From Uliginosibacterium aquaticum (GTDB lineage: Bacteria > Pseudomonadota > Gammaproteobacteria > Burkholderiales > Rhodocyclaceae), in contig NZ_JABCSC020000002.1 of the NCBI RefSeq assembly GCF_012972705.2, positions 620,001 to 684,000 on the forward strand: a stretch of DNA of 64,000 nucleotides, read 5' to 3'. Both the position numbers and the translations under genes were made by a program. Positions 9,891-18,566 of the stretch are shown piece by piece. Each line of letters opens with the position of its first letter. The stretch's first letter is position 1. The notes beneath the pieces are model-generated. The model was not told the DNA's origin, made no database searches, and saw only the letters and a program-made list of their open reading frames with translations.

Positions 9891-10631
9891 TCAACACATG
9901 TGCAGGCCGCCGTTGATATTGATCGTCGCGCCGGTGATGAAACCGGCTTTGTCGGAAGCCAGGTAGGCACACAGATCACCGATTTCATCCGGGCGGCCAA
10001 GGCGCCCCACCGGGATCGTGGCAACGATCTGTTCGCGTACTTCTTCCTTGATGGCCATAACCATCTCGGTACCGATGTAGCCCGGGGCAATCGCATTCAC
10101 CGTCACGCCCTTCTTGGCCACCTCCTGCGCCAGCGCCTTGGTAATGCCGAGGATGCCAGCCTTGGCGGCGGAGTAGTTGGCCTGACCAAACTGCCCCTTT
10201 ACGCCATTCACAGATGAGATATTGACCACACGCCCGAAACCACGCTCGGCCATCAGCGGCAGCAAGGGATGGGTCACATTGAACACTGAATCTAGATTGG
10301 TGGACATCACGGCATCCCACTGGCCCTTGTCCATCTTGCGGAACATGGCATCGCGGGTGATACCGGCGTTGTTGACCAATACATCGATCTGGCCGATCTC
10401 GGCTTCGATCTTCTTGATCATCGCGGCGCACTGATCGTAGTCAGTTACATCAGCCTCTGCGATCTGGAAGTCATAGCCTTCGGATTTGCACTTGGCGACC
10501 CACTCAGCGGCAGGTGGAAAAGCTGGCAGACAGTTGGCGACCACTTTCCAGCCATCATTTGCCAGCGATTTGCAGATTGCTGTTCCCAGACCACCCATGC
10601 CACCGGTTACCAGAGCCACGTTCTTAGCCAT
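9891..10631 (-). CDS. phaB: Acetoacetyl-CoA reductase, first paralog
   Basis: This short-chain dehydrogenase reduces acetoacetyl-CoA to (R)-3-hydroxybutyryl-CoA with NADPH, the PHA monomer. It has 246 residues: Rossmann motif TGGMGGLG near the N terminus, NNAG at about 87-90, and the catalytic Ser (ISSVNG) and YSAAK. The ending GGLHMC is typical of PhaB. I prefer the ATG at 10631 (MAKNVAL), with GAGAGG nine bases upstream, over the ATG at 10637, which leaves only three bases. Its neighbour upstream is a second PhaB with roughly half the residues shared by eye. The region after the Rossmann turn (VVANCLPAFPP) differs from the neighbour's VVTTYSPNNTS, so cofactor use or substrate chain length may differ. 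Confidence 0.93.
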   Translation of the reverse strand: MAKNVALVTGGMGGLGTAICKSLANDGWKVVANCLPAFPPAAEWVAKCKSEGYDFQIAEADVTDYDQCAAMIKKIEAEIGQIDVLVNNAGITRDAMFRKMDKGQWDAVMSTNLDSVFNVTHPLLPLMAERGFGRVVNISSVNGVKGQFGQANYSAAKAGILGITKALAQEVAKKGVTVNAIAPGYIGTEMVMAIKEEVREQIVATIPVGRLGRPDEIGDLCAYLASDKAGFITGATININGGLHMC

Positions 10632-10721
10632 TTGCATTCACCTCTCTAGTTGAAAGCCAGGGAGGCGCGAGGAATTCGCGCCCCAACTCCATTGCACCGT
10701 GGCAGCCGCCGCGGCACGACA

Positions 10722-11462
10722 TCAATACATGTGCTGACCACCGTTGATCGAAATGTTGGCTCCGGTCAGGAAAGCCGCTTCATCAGAGGCCAGATAGGCC
10801 ACCAGCCCTGCGACCTCTTCCGGCTTTCCCAGACGAGTCACCGGAATCTGCGGCAGAATCTTGGACTCAAGAATTTCATTGGGAATCGCCGTCACCATCT
10901 TGGTGCCGATGTAGCCCGGCGAAATGGTATTCACCGTCACGCCGTGCTTGGCCACTTCGAGCGCCAGTGCCTTGGTGAATCCATGCATGCCGGCCTTGGC
11001 TGCGGAGTAGTTGGTCTGGCCGAAAGCGCCTTTCTGGCCGTTGACCGAAGACACGTTGATCACGCGCCCCCACTTGCGGGCCATCATGCCGTCCATGACC
11101 TGCTTGGTCATGTTGAAAACTGAATCCAGGTTGGTGTGCAGCACAGCATCCCAGTCCGACTTGGTCATTTTCTTGAAGGTCATGTCGCGCGTAATGCCGG
11201 CGTTGTTGACCAACACATCAACCAGACCGACCTCCTTCTCCACCTGGGCCACACAAGCCTTGCAGGAATCGAAATCGGTGACATCGCAGGGCACTCCGAT
11301 AAAGCCATAGCCCAAGTGATGCATCTTGGTCAGCCACTCTTCTGCCGAGGTGTTGTTGGGGGAGTAGGTGGTCACCACCCGGTAGCCGAGGGCCGCCATC
11401 TTCATGCAGATGGCTTCACCCAAGCCGCCCATACCGCCGGTGATCAGTGCTACGTGAGGCAT
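10722..11462 (-). CDS. phaB: Acetoacetyl-CoA reductase, second paralog
   Basis: This is a 246-residue short-chain dehydrogenase with the same PhaB layout: TGGMGGLG, VNNAGITRD, VSSVNGQKGAFGQTNYSAAK and the end ISINGGQHMY. It reduces acetoacetyl-CoA (or 3-ketoacyl-CoA) to the (R)-3-hydroxyacyl-CoA for PhaC. A strong AAAAGGAGA site precedes the ATG by five bases, the best ribosome site in this array. It lies 96 bases after phaC and 84 (to the longer start) before the other phaB, so one transcript is likely. It is most likely an old duplication of its neighbour rather than a recent one, because the two differ over their whole length. Confidence 0.93.
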   Translation of the reverse strand: MPHVALITGGMGGLGEAICMKMAALGYRVVTTYSPNNTSAEEWLTKMHHLGYGFIGVPCDVTDFDSCKACVAQVEKEVGLVDVLVNNAGITRDMTFKKMTKSDWDAVLHTNLDSVFNMTKQVMDGMMARKWGRVINVSSVNGQKGAFGQTNYSAAKAGMHGFTKALALEVAKHGVTVNTISPGYIGTKMVTAIPNEILESKILPQIPVTRLGKPEEVAGLVAYLASDEAAFLTGANISINGGQHMY

Positions 11463-11558
11463 TCAGTTCTCCTTTTGTCATCAGGCATACCCGGTCGTTA
11501 TCAAGGCGGGCGCTTCCGGGCAGTGGCGCCAGCCGCTTGCTGCCACTTCTCTGTCAGG

Positions 11559-13298
11559 TCAGGCACGTTCTTTCACGTAACGGCCGGGGGCGGCCTCCAA
11601 TACCTTGTAATCCTTGGCGCCAAGCTTGCCGCGGGCCGCAACGAGTTCACCGCTGCGCGTCTTGAGCCAATCAACCCAGTGCGGCCACCAACTGCCGCGG
11701 TGCTCGGTAGCACTGTCCATCCAGTCACCACTGGTGGAGGCGGGTGCTACATTGGTCCAGAAGCTGCGTTTGTTCTTGGCGGCAGGATTGATGACCCCCG
11801 CGATATGGCCGCTGGCGCCCAGCACGAAGGTGGACTCCCCGCCCAACAAGCGGCGCCCGAGATAGGACGTCTGCCAGGGCACGATGTGATCCTCGCGAGT
11901 GGCAAGGAAATAGGCCGGGCAGGAGATCCGCCCCAGATCAACCGCTTCGCCCAACATGGTGAGCTTGCCCGGCACGCGCAAATTGTTTTCGAGATAAGTG
12001 TTGCGAAGGTAATAGGCGGCAAACGGGCCGGGCAGATTGGTGCTGTCCGAATTCCAGTAGAGGAGATCAAAGGCTGGTGGCTTGTTGCCCTTGAGGTAGT
12101 TATCGACCACGTAATTCCAGATCAGGTCGTTCGGACGCAGGCTGGAGAAGACGCGCGAGAGCTCCTTGCCGGCCATCAGGCCGCCCTTGCCTATGGTGGC
12201 TTCGCTCGACGCTACTGAAGTCTCGTCGATATAACAGGCGATCTCGCCGGTGTCGGCAAAATCGAGCATGGACGTCAGGAAAGTCACGCTTTCGACCGGG
12301 TCTTCCCCGCGCGCATACGCCACCGCCAAGGCTGAAGCCAACAAGGTGCCACCAATGCAAAAACCCATGACATTGGGTTTATCCTGTTTGCTTACCGCAC
12401 GCACTACCTCCAGTGCGCGCAGCACACCCTCACCTAGATAGTCGTCCCAACCCAGATGATTCTGCTCAGCCTTGGGATTTCGCCACGAAACCAGGAAAAC
12501 CGTCAGCCCTTGCTCCACCGCATAGCGCACGAAGGAGTTCTCCGGTTGCAGATCTAGGATGTAGTACTTGTTGATGCAGGGCGGCACGATCAGCAAGGGG
12601 CGTTTGCAGACCTTTTCGGTCAACGGCGCGTACTGGATCAGCTGCATCAACTCGTTCTCGAAGATCACCGCGCCCTCGGTAGTGGCCAGATTGCCGCCAA
12701 CTTCGAAAGCGGAGTCGTCGGTCATCGAGATGCGGCCTTTTTCCACATCCGCAATAAGATTCAGCAGGCCCTGAGTCAGGCTTTCACCCTTTGTGTCGAG
12801 TGCCTTCTGAACGACTTCAGGATTGGTGGCTGCAAAGTTCGAAGGCGCCATCGCATCCACATACTGGCGCATCACGAACTGCAGCTTGCTGCGCGCTAGC
12901 TTGTCAGTGATCGGGAGATTTTCAGCCACCTCATTGAGAAAGCGGGCATTGATCAGATAGGCCTGACGCATGTAGTCGTGCAGGGGGCTGCTACTCCACT
13001 CCGGCGCATTGAAACGACGATCGCCAGGCGGCGGAGCCATGATCGGCTCACTTTCATCACCGGGTTTGCGCTGAGCCAGCGAGCTCCACAGCTTCGCGTG
13101 CAATTCCGCGTGCTCACGGTGGAGCGCGGCCATTTTCTCGTTTTCCAGACCGGGCAATGCAGGCAAGGCCGCAAAAGGCGGCAAACCCGGCTGAGACGCC
13201 TGAACCTGGCTCACCTGCTGCATGAAGCCCTGCATGAAATCCTGACTGGCGCGCATCCAGCCCTCTACGGCTGCACGTGACTGCTCGGGGGTCATCAT
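11559..13298 (-). CDS. phaC: Class I poly(3-hydroxyalkanoate) polymerase
   Basis: PhaC polymerises (R)-3-hydroxyacyl-CoA into PHA on the granule surface. The 579 residues fit class I (about 560-600). The lipase-like box is GFCIGG with the catalytic cysteine at C314; the other triad members are seen as REDHIVPW (Asp) and GASGHIAG (His) near the C terminus. The N-terminal 100 residues are Gln/Met/Ala-rich and variable, as usual. Start ATG 13298 (or the adjacent one at 13295) has GGAG nine bases upstream. The cluster order is phaC-phaB-phaB-phaR with no ketothiolase phaA, which must be elsewhere. Confidence 0.97.
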   Translation of the reverse strand: MMTPEQSRAAVEGWMRASQDFMQGFMQQVSQVQASQPGLPPFAALPALPGLENEKMAALHREHAELHAKLWSSLAQRKPGDESEPIMAPPPGDRRFNAPEWSSSPLHDYMRQAYLINARFLNEVAENLPITDKLARSKLQFVMRQYVDAMAPSNFAATNPEVVQKALDTKGESLTQGLLNLIADVEKGRISMTDDSAFEVGGNLATTEGAVIFENELMQLIQYAPLTEKVCKRPLLIVPPCINKYYILDLQPENSFVRYAVEQGLTVFLVSWRNPKAEQNHLGWDDYLGEGVLRALEVVRAVSKQDKPNVMGFCIGGTLLASALAVAYARGEDPVESVTFLTSMLDFADTGEIACYIDETSVASSEATIGKGGLMAGKELSRVFSSLRPNDLIWNYVVDNYLKGNKPPAFDLLYWNSDSTNLPGPFAAYYLRNTYLENNLRVPGKLTMLGEAVDLGRISCPAYFLATREDHIVPWQTSYLGRRLLGGESTFVLGASGHIAGVINPAAKNKRSFWTNVAPASTSGDWMDSATEHRGSWWPHWVDWLKTRSGELVAARGKLGAKDYKVLEAAPGRYVKERA

Positions 13299-13439
13299 TG
13301 AAACTCTCTCCTGGAAACGGGGTTGCGGTTCAGCGAAACAGCCTCAAACAGATTGCAGCACGGGCCGGGCTGCCGCGACAATAGGGGCTTGCGAGGCATT
13401 GTTGCCCTGCACAAAACCGCACGTCAAGGCGCTGCCCCA

Positions 13440-13682
13440 ATGTACATCGTCGCCATTGCATGGCTGTTTACAGCCAGCCTGATTGCCATCAGCCAAGCCT
13501 CTTGGATCGCTGGTTTGCTGAGCTTTTTCTTCTGGGGTCTGCTGCCACTTTGCCTGCTGCTATGGCTCATCGGCACCCCCGCAAGATTGCGCCGCAAGCG
13601 CGAAACACAAAGCAGGAACGAGACCAGCCCTGCCAGCGGCAAGGGCGATCACCCGGAAAACAGATCAGGAGGCAGTTCTTAG
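13440..13682 (+). CDS. Small inner-membrane protein (80 aa), conserved-type hypothetical
   Basis: The predicted protein starts MYIVAIAWLF and has two hydrophobic segments (residues about 3-20 and 24-45) followed by a basic, polar tail rich in Arg, Glu and Ser. The pattern MY.VAIAW.F resembles short membrane proteins common beside PHA or housekeeping genes in betaproteobacteria; their role is unknown. The frame is open further upstream (13323), but the ATG at 13440 gives the natural membrane start. Its 3' end overlaps the convergent rluD end by 18 bases. Confidence 0.6.
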   Translation: MYIVAIAWLFTASLIAISQASWIAGLLSFFFWGLLPLCLLLWLIGTPARLRRKRETQSRNETSPASGKGDHPENRSGGSS

Positions 13683-14645
13683 GGCGGCAATCAGTGTCTG
13701 CAGATCATCTGCAAGGGGTACCTGCCAGAGCATTTCCTGACCACTGGCCGGATGCCGCAAGCCAAGCTGGAAAGCATGCAGCGCCTGGCGTTTGAAGCCC
13801 GATGCTGGCGCCAGAATCTTACGCCCGCCATAGACGGGGTCCCCCACCAGCGGGTGCCCCAGATGCGCCATGTGGACCCGGATCTGGTGAGTACGTCCGG
13901 TATCCAGCACACATTCCACCCAACACGCACCCTGCAGTTTCTCGATCACCCGGAAATGTGTGCGCGCTTCGCGCCCGCCCGGCACCACGGCCATGCGCGT
14001 GCGCTGCACGGGATGCCGGTCAATCGGCTCATCCACAGTGCCACGTGCCGGTGGGGTACCCATCACAACGGCCGCGTAGTGCCGCTTTACGGTGCGCGCC
14101 TGCAACTGGCGCACCAGATCAGTCTGCGCCGCCAAAGTCTTGGCCACCACCATCAAGCCAGAGGTATCTTTATCAAGACGATGAACGATGCCGGCTCGTG
14201 GGACCTCGGCCAATGCTGGGGCATGTGCCAGCAGCGCGTTGAGCAGGGTTCCACTCCAGTTGCCACTGCCCGGATGTACCACGAGGCCGGCTGGCTTGTT
14301 CAGAACGAGGATGTGCTCGTCTTCGAAGATCACGTCCAGCGGAATATCTTCCGGCACATCAGCGAGCGCCTCGGGCGGCGGGGCCAGCTCAACTCGCAGG
14401 CTTTCACCACCATTCAGGCGCATTTTGGGGTCCGCCAGCAAACGCCCTTCGCAACTTACCAGACCATCGCGAATCCAGCTCTGCAGGCGACTGCGCGAGT
14501 ATTCGCTGATGAGCTGCGCGAGTGCAGCGTCGAGCCGCTGCCCAGCCAGTTCGGCCGGCACATGCAGAATGCGGCAGTCGGCCGCAGGGCTTCCGCTATA
14601 ATCAGCAGCATTGCTTTCGGATGGTGTCGGAATGTTCAAGTTCAC
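13665..14645 (-). CDS. rluD: 23S rRNA pseudouridine(1911/1915/1917) synthase
   Basis: RluD modifies helix 69 uridines of 23S rRNA. It has an N-terminal S4-like domain (GQRLDAALAQLISEYSRSRL, residues about 34-60) and the RluA catalytic core with HRLDKDTSGLMVV, where the aspartate is catalytic, plus GRTHQIRVH and GDPVYGG. With the GTG at 14645 it is 326 residues, equal to E. coli RluD, but then it overlaps the divergent bamD start by 14 bases. Other in-frame GTG/TTG codons exist just downstream, and the frame is open to 14756, so the start is not settled. The divergent rluD/bamD arrangement is common in beta- and gammaproteobacteria. Confidence 0.93.
   Translation of the reverse strand: MNLNIPTPSESNAADYSGSPAADCRILHVPAELAGQRLDAALAQLISEYSRSRLQSWIRDGLVSCEGRLLADPKMRLNGGESLRVELAPPPEALADVPEDIPLDVIFEDEHILVLNKPAGLVVHPGSGNWSGTLLNALLAHAPALAEVPRAGIVHRLDKDTSGLMVVAKTLAAQTDLVRQLQARTVKRHYAAVVMGTPPARGTVDEPIDRHPVQRTRMAVVPGGREARTHFRVIEKLQGACWVECVLDTGRTHQIRVHMAHLGHPLVGDPVYGGRKILAPASGFKRQALHAFQLGLRHPASGQEMLWQVPLADDLQTLIAALRTAS
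14597..14602 (+). promoter_or_regulatory. Candidate -10 box of bamD
   Basis: A perfect TATAAT lies 30 bases before the bamD ATG. No convincing -35 is seen 16-18 bases upstream (GCAGTC), so this is a candidate from position and sequence only. It sits inside the start region of rluD on the other strand. Confidence 0.4.
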
Positions 14646-15396
14646 CCTCAGTAGTTTACCGGCAGTCGCTCTGCTGTGCTTGCTCACCGCCTGTGCAACC
14701 GCACCCAAGCCGGGTTCCACTGCGAAAGACCCGCAGTCTGCGTATGCCGAGGCCAAGGAGTTTCTGGATGCCGGTTCTTACGAATCTGCCATCACGGCTT
14801 ACGAGCAGCTCGAAGCCCGCTTCCCATACGGTCGTCACGCCCAGCAAGCGCAGCTCGATACCGCCTATGCGCACTACAAGATGGGCGAAATGGATGCCGT
14901 GATTGGTGCCGCCGAGCGTTTCAGCCGGCTTCACCCGAATCATCCGAATGTTGACTACGCCTACTATCTGAAGGGCCTCGCTTACGAGAACACCAAACGC
15001 GATGAATGGCTTCCCTTCCTGCCCCAGCAACCACTCTCGGAGCGGGACAAGAAAGGCGTACAGAACGCGTTTGAAACCTTCAAGCAGCTCTATCAGCGCT
15101 TTCCAGACAGCCGTTATGCCGCAGATGCTCACCTGCGCATGAACATCCTGCTTGAAGCGCTGGCCACCCATGAGTTGAATGCAGCCCGCTACTACCTGCA
15201 ACGTCGGGCACCGCTGGCTGCAGCCAATCGGGCGCAAGCCGTGGTGAAAACCTACTCCACTTCGAAGTCGGTTGAAGATGCGCTGGGCCTGATGATCCAG
15301 AGCTATCGTGAGCTACAACTTGAAACTCTGCGCCTGGACACTGAACGCGTCCTGCGCCAGAACTATCCGAACAGCCGCTACCTGGCCAGCAAGTAA
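14632..15396 (+). CDS. bamD: Outer-membrane assembly lipoprotein BamD (ComL)
   Basis: BamD is the essential TPR lipoprotein of the BAM complex that inserts beta-barrel proteins. The 254-residue precursor has a signal peptide and lipobox LLTAC with the lipidated cysteine at C21. TPR-type patterns follow (YAEAKEFLDAGSYESAI, RFPYGRHAQQAQLDTAYAHY, NVDYAYYLKGLAYEN), and the family ends with a ...NYPNSRYLASK-like tail. The ATG at 14632 is chosen because it begins the signal peptide; the ORF runs seven codons further upstream. The lysE-type gene follows after five bases and may be cotranscribed. Confidence 0.95.
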   Translation: MFKFTLSSLPAVALLCLLTACATAPKPGSTAKDPQSAYAEAKEFLDAGSYESAITAYEQLEARFPYGRHAQQAQLDTAYAHYKMGEMDAVIGAAERFSRLHPNHPNVDYAYYLKGLAYENTKRDEWLPFLPQQPLSERDKKGVQNAFETFKQLYQRFPDSRYAADAHLRMNILLEALATHELNAARYYLQRRAPLAAANRAQAVVKTYSTSKSVEDALGLMIQSYRELQLETLRLDTERVLRQNYPNSRYLASK

Positions 15397-15401
15397 AAAT
15401 C

Positions 15402-16064
15402 ATGGGGATGGACGCAGGGCAATTACTGCTGTTTGTACCCACGGCCCTGCTGATCGCCGCCACGCCCGGGCCAGACAACCTGGGTGTGCTGGCGCTGGGT
15501 TTGTCCACCGGCCGCCGCGCCAGCCTCGGGTTTGCATTAGGTTGTGCGGCGGGCTGTCTGAACCACACCCTGCTAGCCGTACTGGGCATTACGGCCCTGC
15601 TCGCAACCTCGCCACTAGCCTTGCAACTGCTGCAGGGACTCGGCGCCGCCTATCTGGGCTGGATCGGCTTGCAAAGCCTGCGCCAATGCACCAAGAGCAG
15701 CGCCCTGACCAGTACTGCGCAGAGCGAAACAACTTTCCTGGCGCACTTCAGGCGAGGCCTGATCGCCAACGCGATCAACCCGAAGGTTGCACTCTTCTTC
15801 CTTGCTTTCCTGCCGCAGTTCGTACGCCCCGGCAACTGGAGCAGTGCCACTCAGATCGCCATATTCGGCCTGATCTTCACGCTAGCTGCAGGCGCTGTCT
15901 TTAGCATGATTGCGCTGAGCGCGGGCAGCCTAGGACGCCTGCTGCACGCTCATCCACGCTTGCATAACTGGCTACAAGGATTCAGCGGCGTGTTTTTCAT
16001 TGCACTGGCACTGCGCTTGGCACTGACTGAATTGAGCCCCCCGCCAGTGCGCGCCCCTGTCTGA
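15402..16064 (+). CDS. LysE/RhtB-family amino-acid exporter
   Basis: This is a 220-residue inner-membrane exporter with about six helices. The family signature near the N terminus is present (ALLIAATPGPDNL, then GRRASLGFALGCAAG), and the central FRRGLIANAINPKVALFFLAFLPQF is typical of RhtB-type homoserine/threonine exporters. The substrate cannot be told. It starts five bases after bamD. Its last 68 bases overlap the 3' end of the convergent GGDEF-EAL gene, a long antisense overlap for two genes that both look real. Confidence 0.9.
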   Translation: MGMDAGQLLLFVPTALLIAATPGPDNLGVLALGLSTGRRASLGFALGCAAGCLNHTLLAVLGITALLATSPLALQLLQGLGAAYLGWIGLQSLRQCTKSSALTSTAQSETTFLAHFRRGLIANAINPKVALFFLAFLPQFVRPGNWSSATQIAIFGLIFTLAAGAVFSMIALSAGSLGRLLHAHPRLHNWLQGFSGVFFIALALRLALTELSPPPVRAPV

Positions 16065-18345
16065 ACAAGGCAAGAAAGTCATCTGCCGGTAAGGGCTTAC
16101 TGAACAGATAACCCTGCGCCTCACGACAGCCCTCGACGCGCAGGAAGGCCAGCTGCGACTCGGTTTCCACCCCTTCAGCCAGGGTACGCATCTTGAGGTT
16201 GCGACCTAGCTGAATGATCGTGTGCACGATGGCGGCCTCGTCGGCATCATCAACGATATCTCTGACGAAGGACTGATCGATCTTCAATTTGTCGATCGGG
16301 AAGCGCTTGAGATAGGCCAGGCTTGAATAGCCAGTACCGAAATCGTCGATCGCCAGTTGTACCCCCAACGCCTTGAGACGCCGGAGTGTTTCGAGAATCA
16401 GGTTGGCGTCGTCAATCAGGATTGACTCCGTCAGTTCAAGCTCCAGACAGTGACCGGGCAGCCCGGTCTCTTCCAGAATCTGGCGTACGGTTTCAACCGG
16501 ATCGCTGCGTTTGAACTGCAAGGCAGACATGTTTACGGCGATCAATAACTCCGGCAACCCCTGCTCGCGCCAGAGTTGCACCTGACGACAAGCTTCGCGC
16601 AGCACCCACTCACCGATCGGAATGATGAGTCCGCTCTCTTCCGCGACCGGGATGAATTTGGCTGGAGAGACCAAGCCAAGCTCACGATCACGCCAGCGCA
16701 CCAGTGCTTCGGCACCGATGATGCGCCGCGTACGCAGATCAATCTGAGGCTGGTAATGCAACAGCAACTCGCCACGCTCAACAGCCTGACTCAAACGCGA
16801 TTGCAGGGCCAACCGCTCGTGAGCATCCGCGTTCATCTGCTCGGAGAAGAAACGGTAGGCGTTCCGGCCAGCCTGCTTGGCGTGATACATCGCGGTTTCG
16901 GCCTTGAGCAGCAATTCATCGACGCTGTGCGCATCATCCGGGAACTGTGCCACGCCCATCGAAGCCGTGATGATCAAGGAATGCCCCTCGATATCGAACG
17001 GCTGGGCCAGACTCGCCAGCATGTGCTGCAATTTGCTACCCAACTGCTCACGCCCGGCATCCGCAGGAATCAGCAGAATGAATTCGTCCCCCCCTTGCCG
17101 ACAGAAGGTGTCGGCCTCGGCCAGACAGGACTGAAGACGATCAACCACGGCCAGCAGCAGGCGATCTCCGCTGGCATGCCCGAGCGAATCGTTAACGATC
17201 TTGAAGTGGTCCAGATCCAGCACCACCATGGCCAAGCTGAAACCATCGCGAGCGGCCAGCATCAGCGCACGTTCGGCGCGGTCGCGCAGCAACACGCGAT
17301 TAGGCAAACCGGTCAGCGCGTCATGATTGGCGACGAACTCAAGGCGCTCCTCGAAAGCACGGCGTTCGGAGAAGTCGGACAGGATGGCCACAAAATGCGA
17401 GATGCTGCCTTCTTCATCCTCCACCGCGCTGATCGCCAGCCAGGCCGGATAAACATCACCATTCTTCTTGCGGTTGAGGATTTCGCCGTGCCAGCGCCCC
17501 TTCTCCAGCAAGTTGCGCCACATTGATGCGTAGAAACCATAGTCGTGGCGGCCGGAGCTAAACATATTGGGCGTCTGCCCCACCACCTCTTCTGGACTGT
17601 AACCACTGATGCGGCAGAAAGCATCGTTGGCCGACACGATCCGGTTATCCGCATCGGTAACCAGGATGCCTTCTGCTGAGTCGTTGAATACGGCCTCGGA
17701 CAAACGGACCTTGGCCTCAGCCTGCTTGAGCGCCGAAAGATCAACGTCCAGACAGTACATTTCCTGCTCGCCACGAACATTCTCGATCAGCACATGGCTT
17801 GAATAAACCGGCACCCGCGAACCATCCTTGCGCATCAACAGCAGTTCGCCCGGCGGAATGGCCTGCCCCTTCTCCAACCAGTCTGTAATCTGCTTGCGCA
17901 CCGCCTCACGCCACTCCACCGGCACGATCAGCTCTTCGAGCAAGCGTCCGCGCGCCTCCTCGGCGCGATAACCATACAGACGCTCACTGGCCGCATTCCA
18001 GAAAATCACCTCATGATTCGCGGCGTAGCCTTGTACCGCGATGGCGGGCAGACGTTCAAACAGAGAGCGGAAACGCAATTCGCTGGCCCGCAACTGTTCC
18101 AGACGATGCTCCACCCGCCCGCGACTCCACCACAGCGCCAGAAACAGACAAACTGCGCTGAACAGCACAAAGGCCCAGCCCTGCCAGCGCAGGATCTCCG
18201 CGCGCAATGCCGGGCTGACCTGCGACCAGGCCACCAGATGATCCAGCAAACCCAGCCACAGCGCGGCAATCACGAAATACGCCGCGACCACCCGCAAGGC
18301 GTAGTGAAGGGAAGCTGAGCGGAAAAACTGCCTGAAGCCTTGCAT
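15997..18345 (-). CDS. Membrane PAS-PAS-GGDEF-EAL c-di-GMP enzyme
   Basis: The 782-residue protein has two N-terminal helices (about 17-35 and 55-72), two PAS domains (about 88-205 and 215-335; IVSANDAFCRISGYSPEEVVG in the second), GGDEF at 418-422 and EAL at 546-548. The cyclase motif is intact (RQGGDEF), but the RxxD inhibitory site is replaced (AEAD). The EAL domain keeps its metal and catalytic residues (NMSALQF, ELTES, DDFGTGYSSL, KIDQSF, EGVE), so phosphodiesterase activity is expected and cyclase activity is possible. The ATG at 18345 has AGGGACAGGA just upstream; the open frame to 18432 is not used. Its 3' end overlaps the convergent exporter gene. Confidence 0.94.
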   Translation of the reverse strand: MQGFRQFFRSASLHYALRVVAAYFVIAALWLGLLDHLVAWSQVSPALRAEILRWQGWAFVLFSAVCLFLALWWSRGRVEHRLEQLRASELRFRSLFERLPAIAVQGYAANHEVIFWNAASERLYGYRAEEARGRLLEELIVPVEWREAVRKQITDWLEKGQAIPPGELLLMRKDGSRVPVYSSHVLIENVRGEQEMYCLDVDLSALKQAEAKVRLSEAVFNDSAEGILVTDADNRIVSANDAFCRISGYSPEEVVGQTPNMFSSGRHDYGFYASMWRNLLEKGRWHGEILNRKKNGDVYPAWLAISAVEDEEGSISHFVAILSDFSERRAFEERLEFVANHDALTGLPNRVLLRDRAERALMLAARDGFSLAMVVLDLDHFKIVNDSLGHASGDRLLLAVVDRLQSCLAEADTFCRQGGDEFILLIPADAGREQLGSKLQHMLASLAQPFDIEGHSLIITASMGVAQFPDDAHSVDELLLKAETAMYHAKQAGRNAYRFFSEQMNADAHERLALQSRLSQAVERGELLLHYQPQIDLRTRRIIGAEALVRWRDRELGLVSPAKFIPVAEESGLIIPIGEWVLREACRQVQLWREQGLPELLIAVNMSALQFKRSDPVETVRQILEETGLPGHCLELELTESILIDDANLILETLRRLKALGVQLAIDDFGTGYSSLAYLKRFPIDKLKIDQSFVRDIVDDADEAAIVHTIIQLGRNLKMRTLAEGVETESQLAFLRVEGCREAQGYLFSKPLPADDFLALFRQGRALAGGSIQSVPSAVPVQ

Positions 18346-18566
18346 TCCTGTCCCTCTACCACCGTTGCCGACCATCCGAAACGGCCAGTCATCGTGTTTG
18401 TAGGTCAGTTCGGCAGAGCCGCCCCAGCCCATGCTCGTCTAGGCAGGATGCGGCCCTGGCTCTGCCCGTCGGGGCAGACCGGCTGAACTGCAAAGATTGC
18501 CTGCGCGAGGCGCTTGGTGCATCCTGCCCGACTTGTTTTTAGCCCGCCTCCCGCCGCCCTCCCCTC

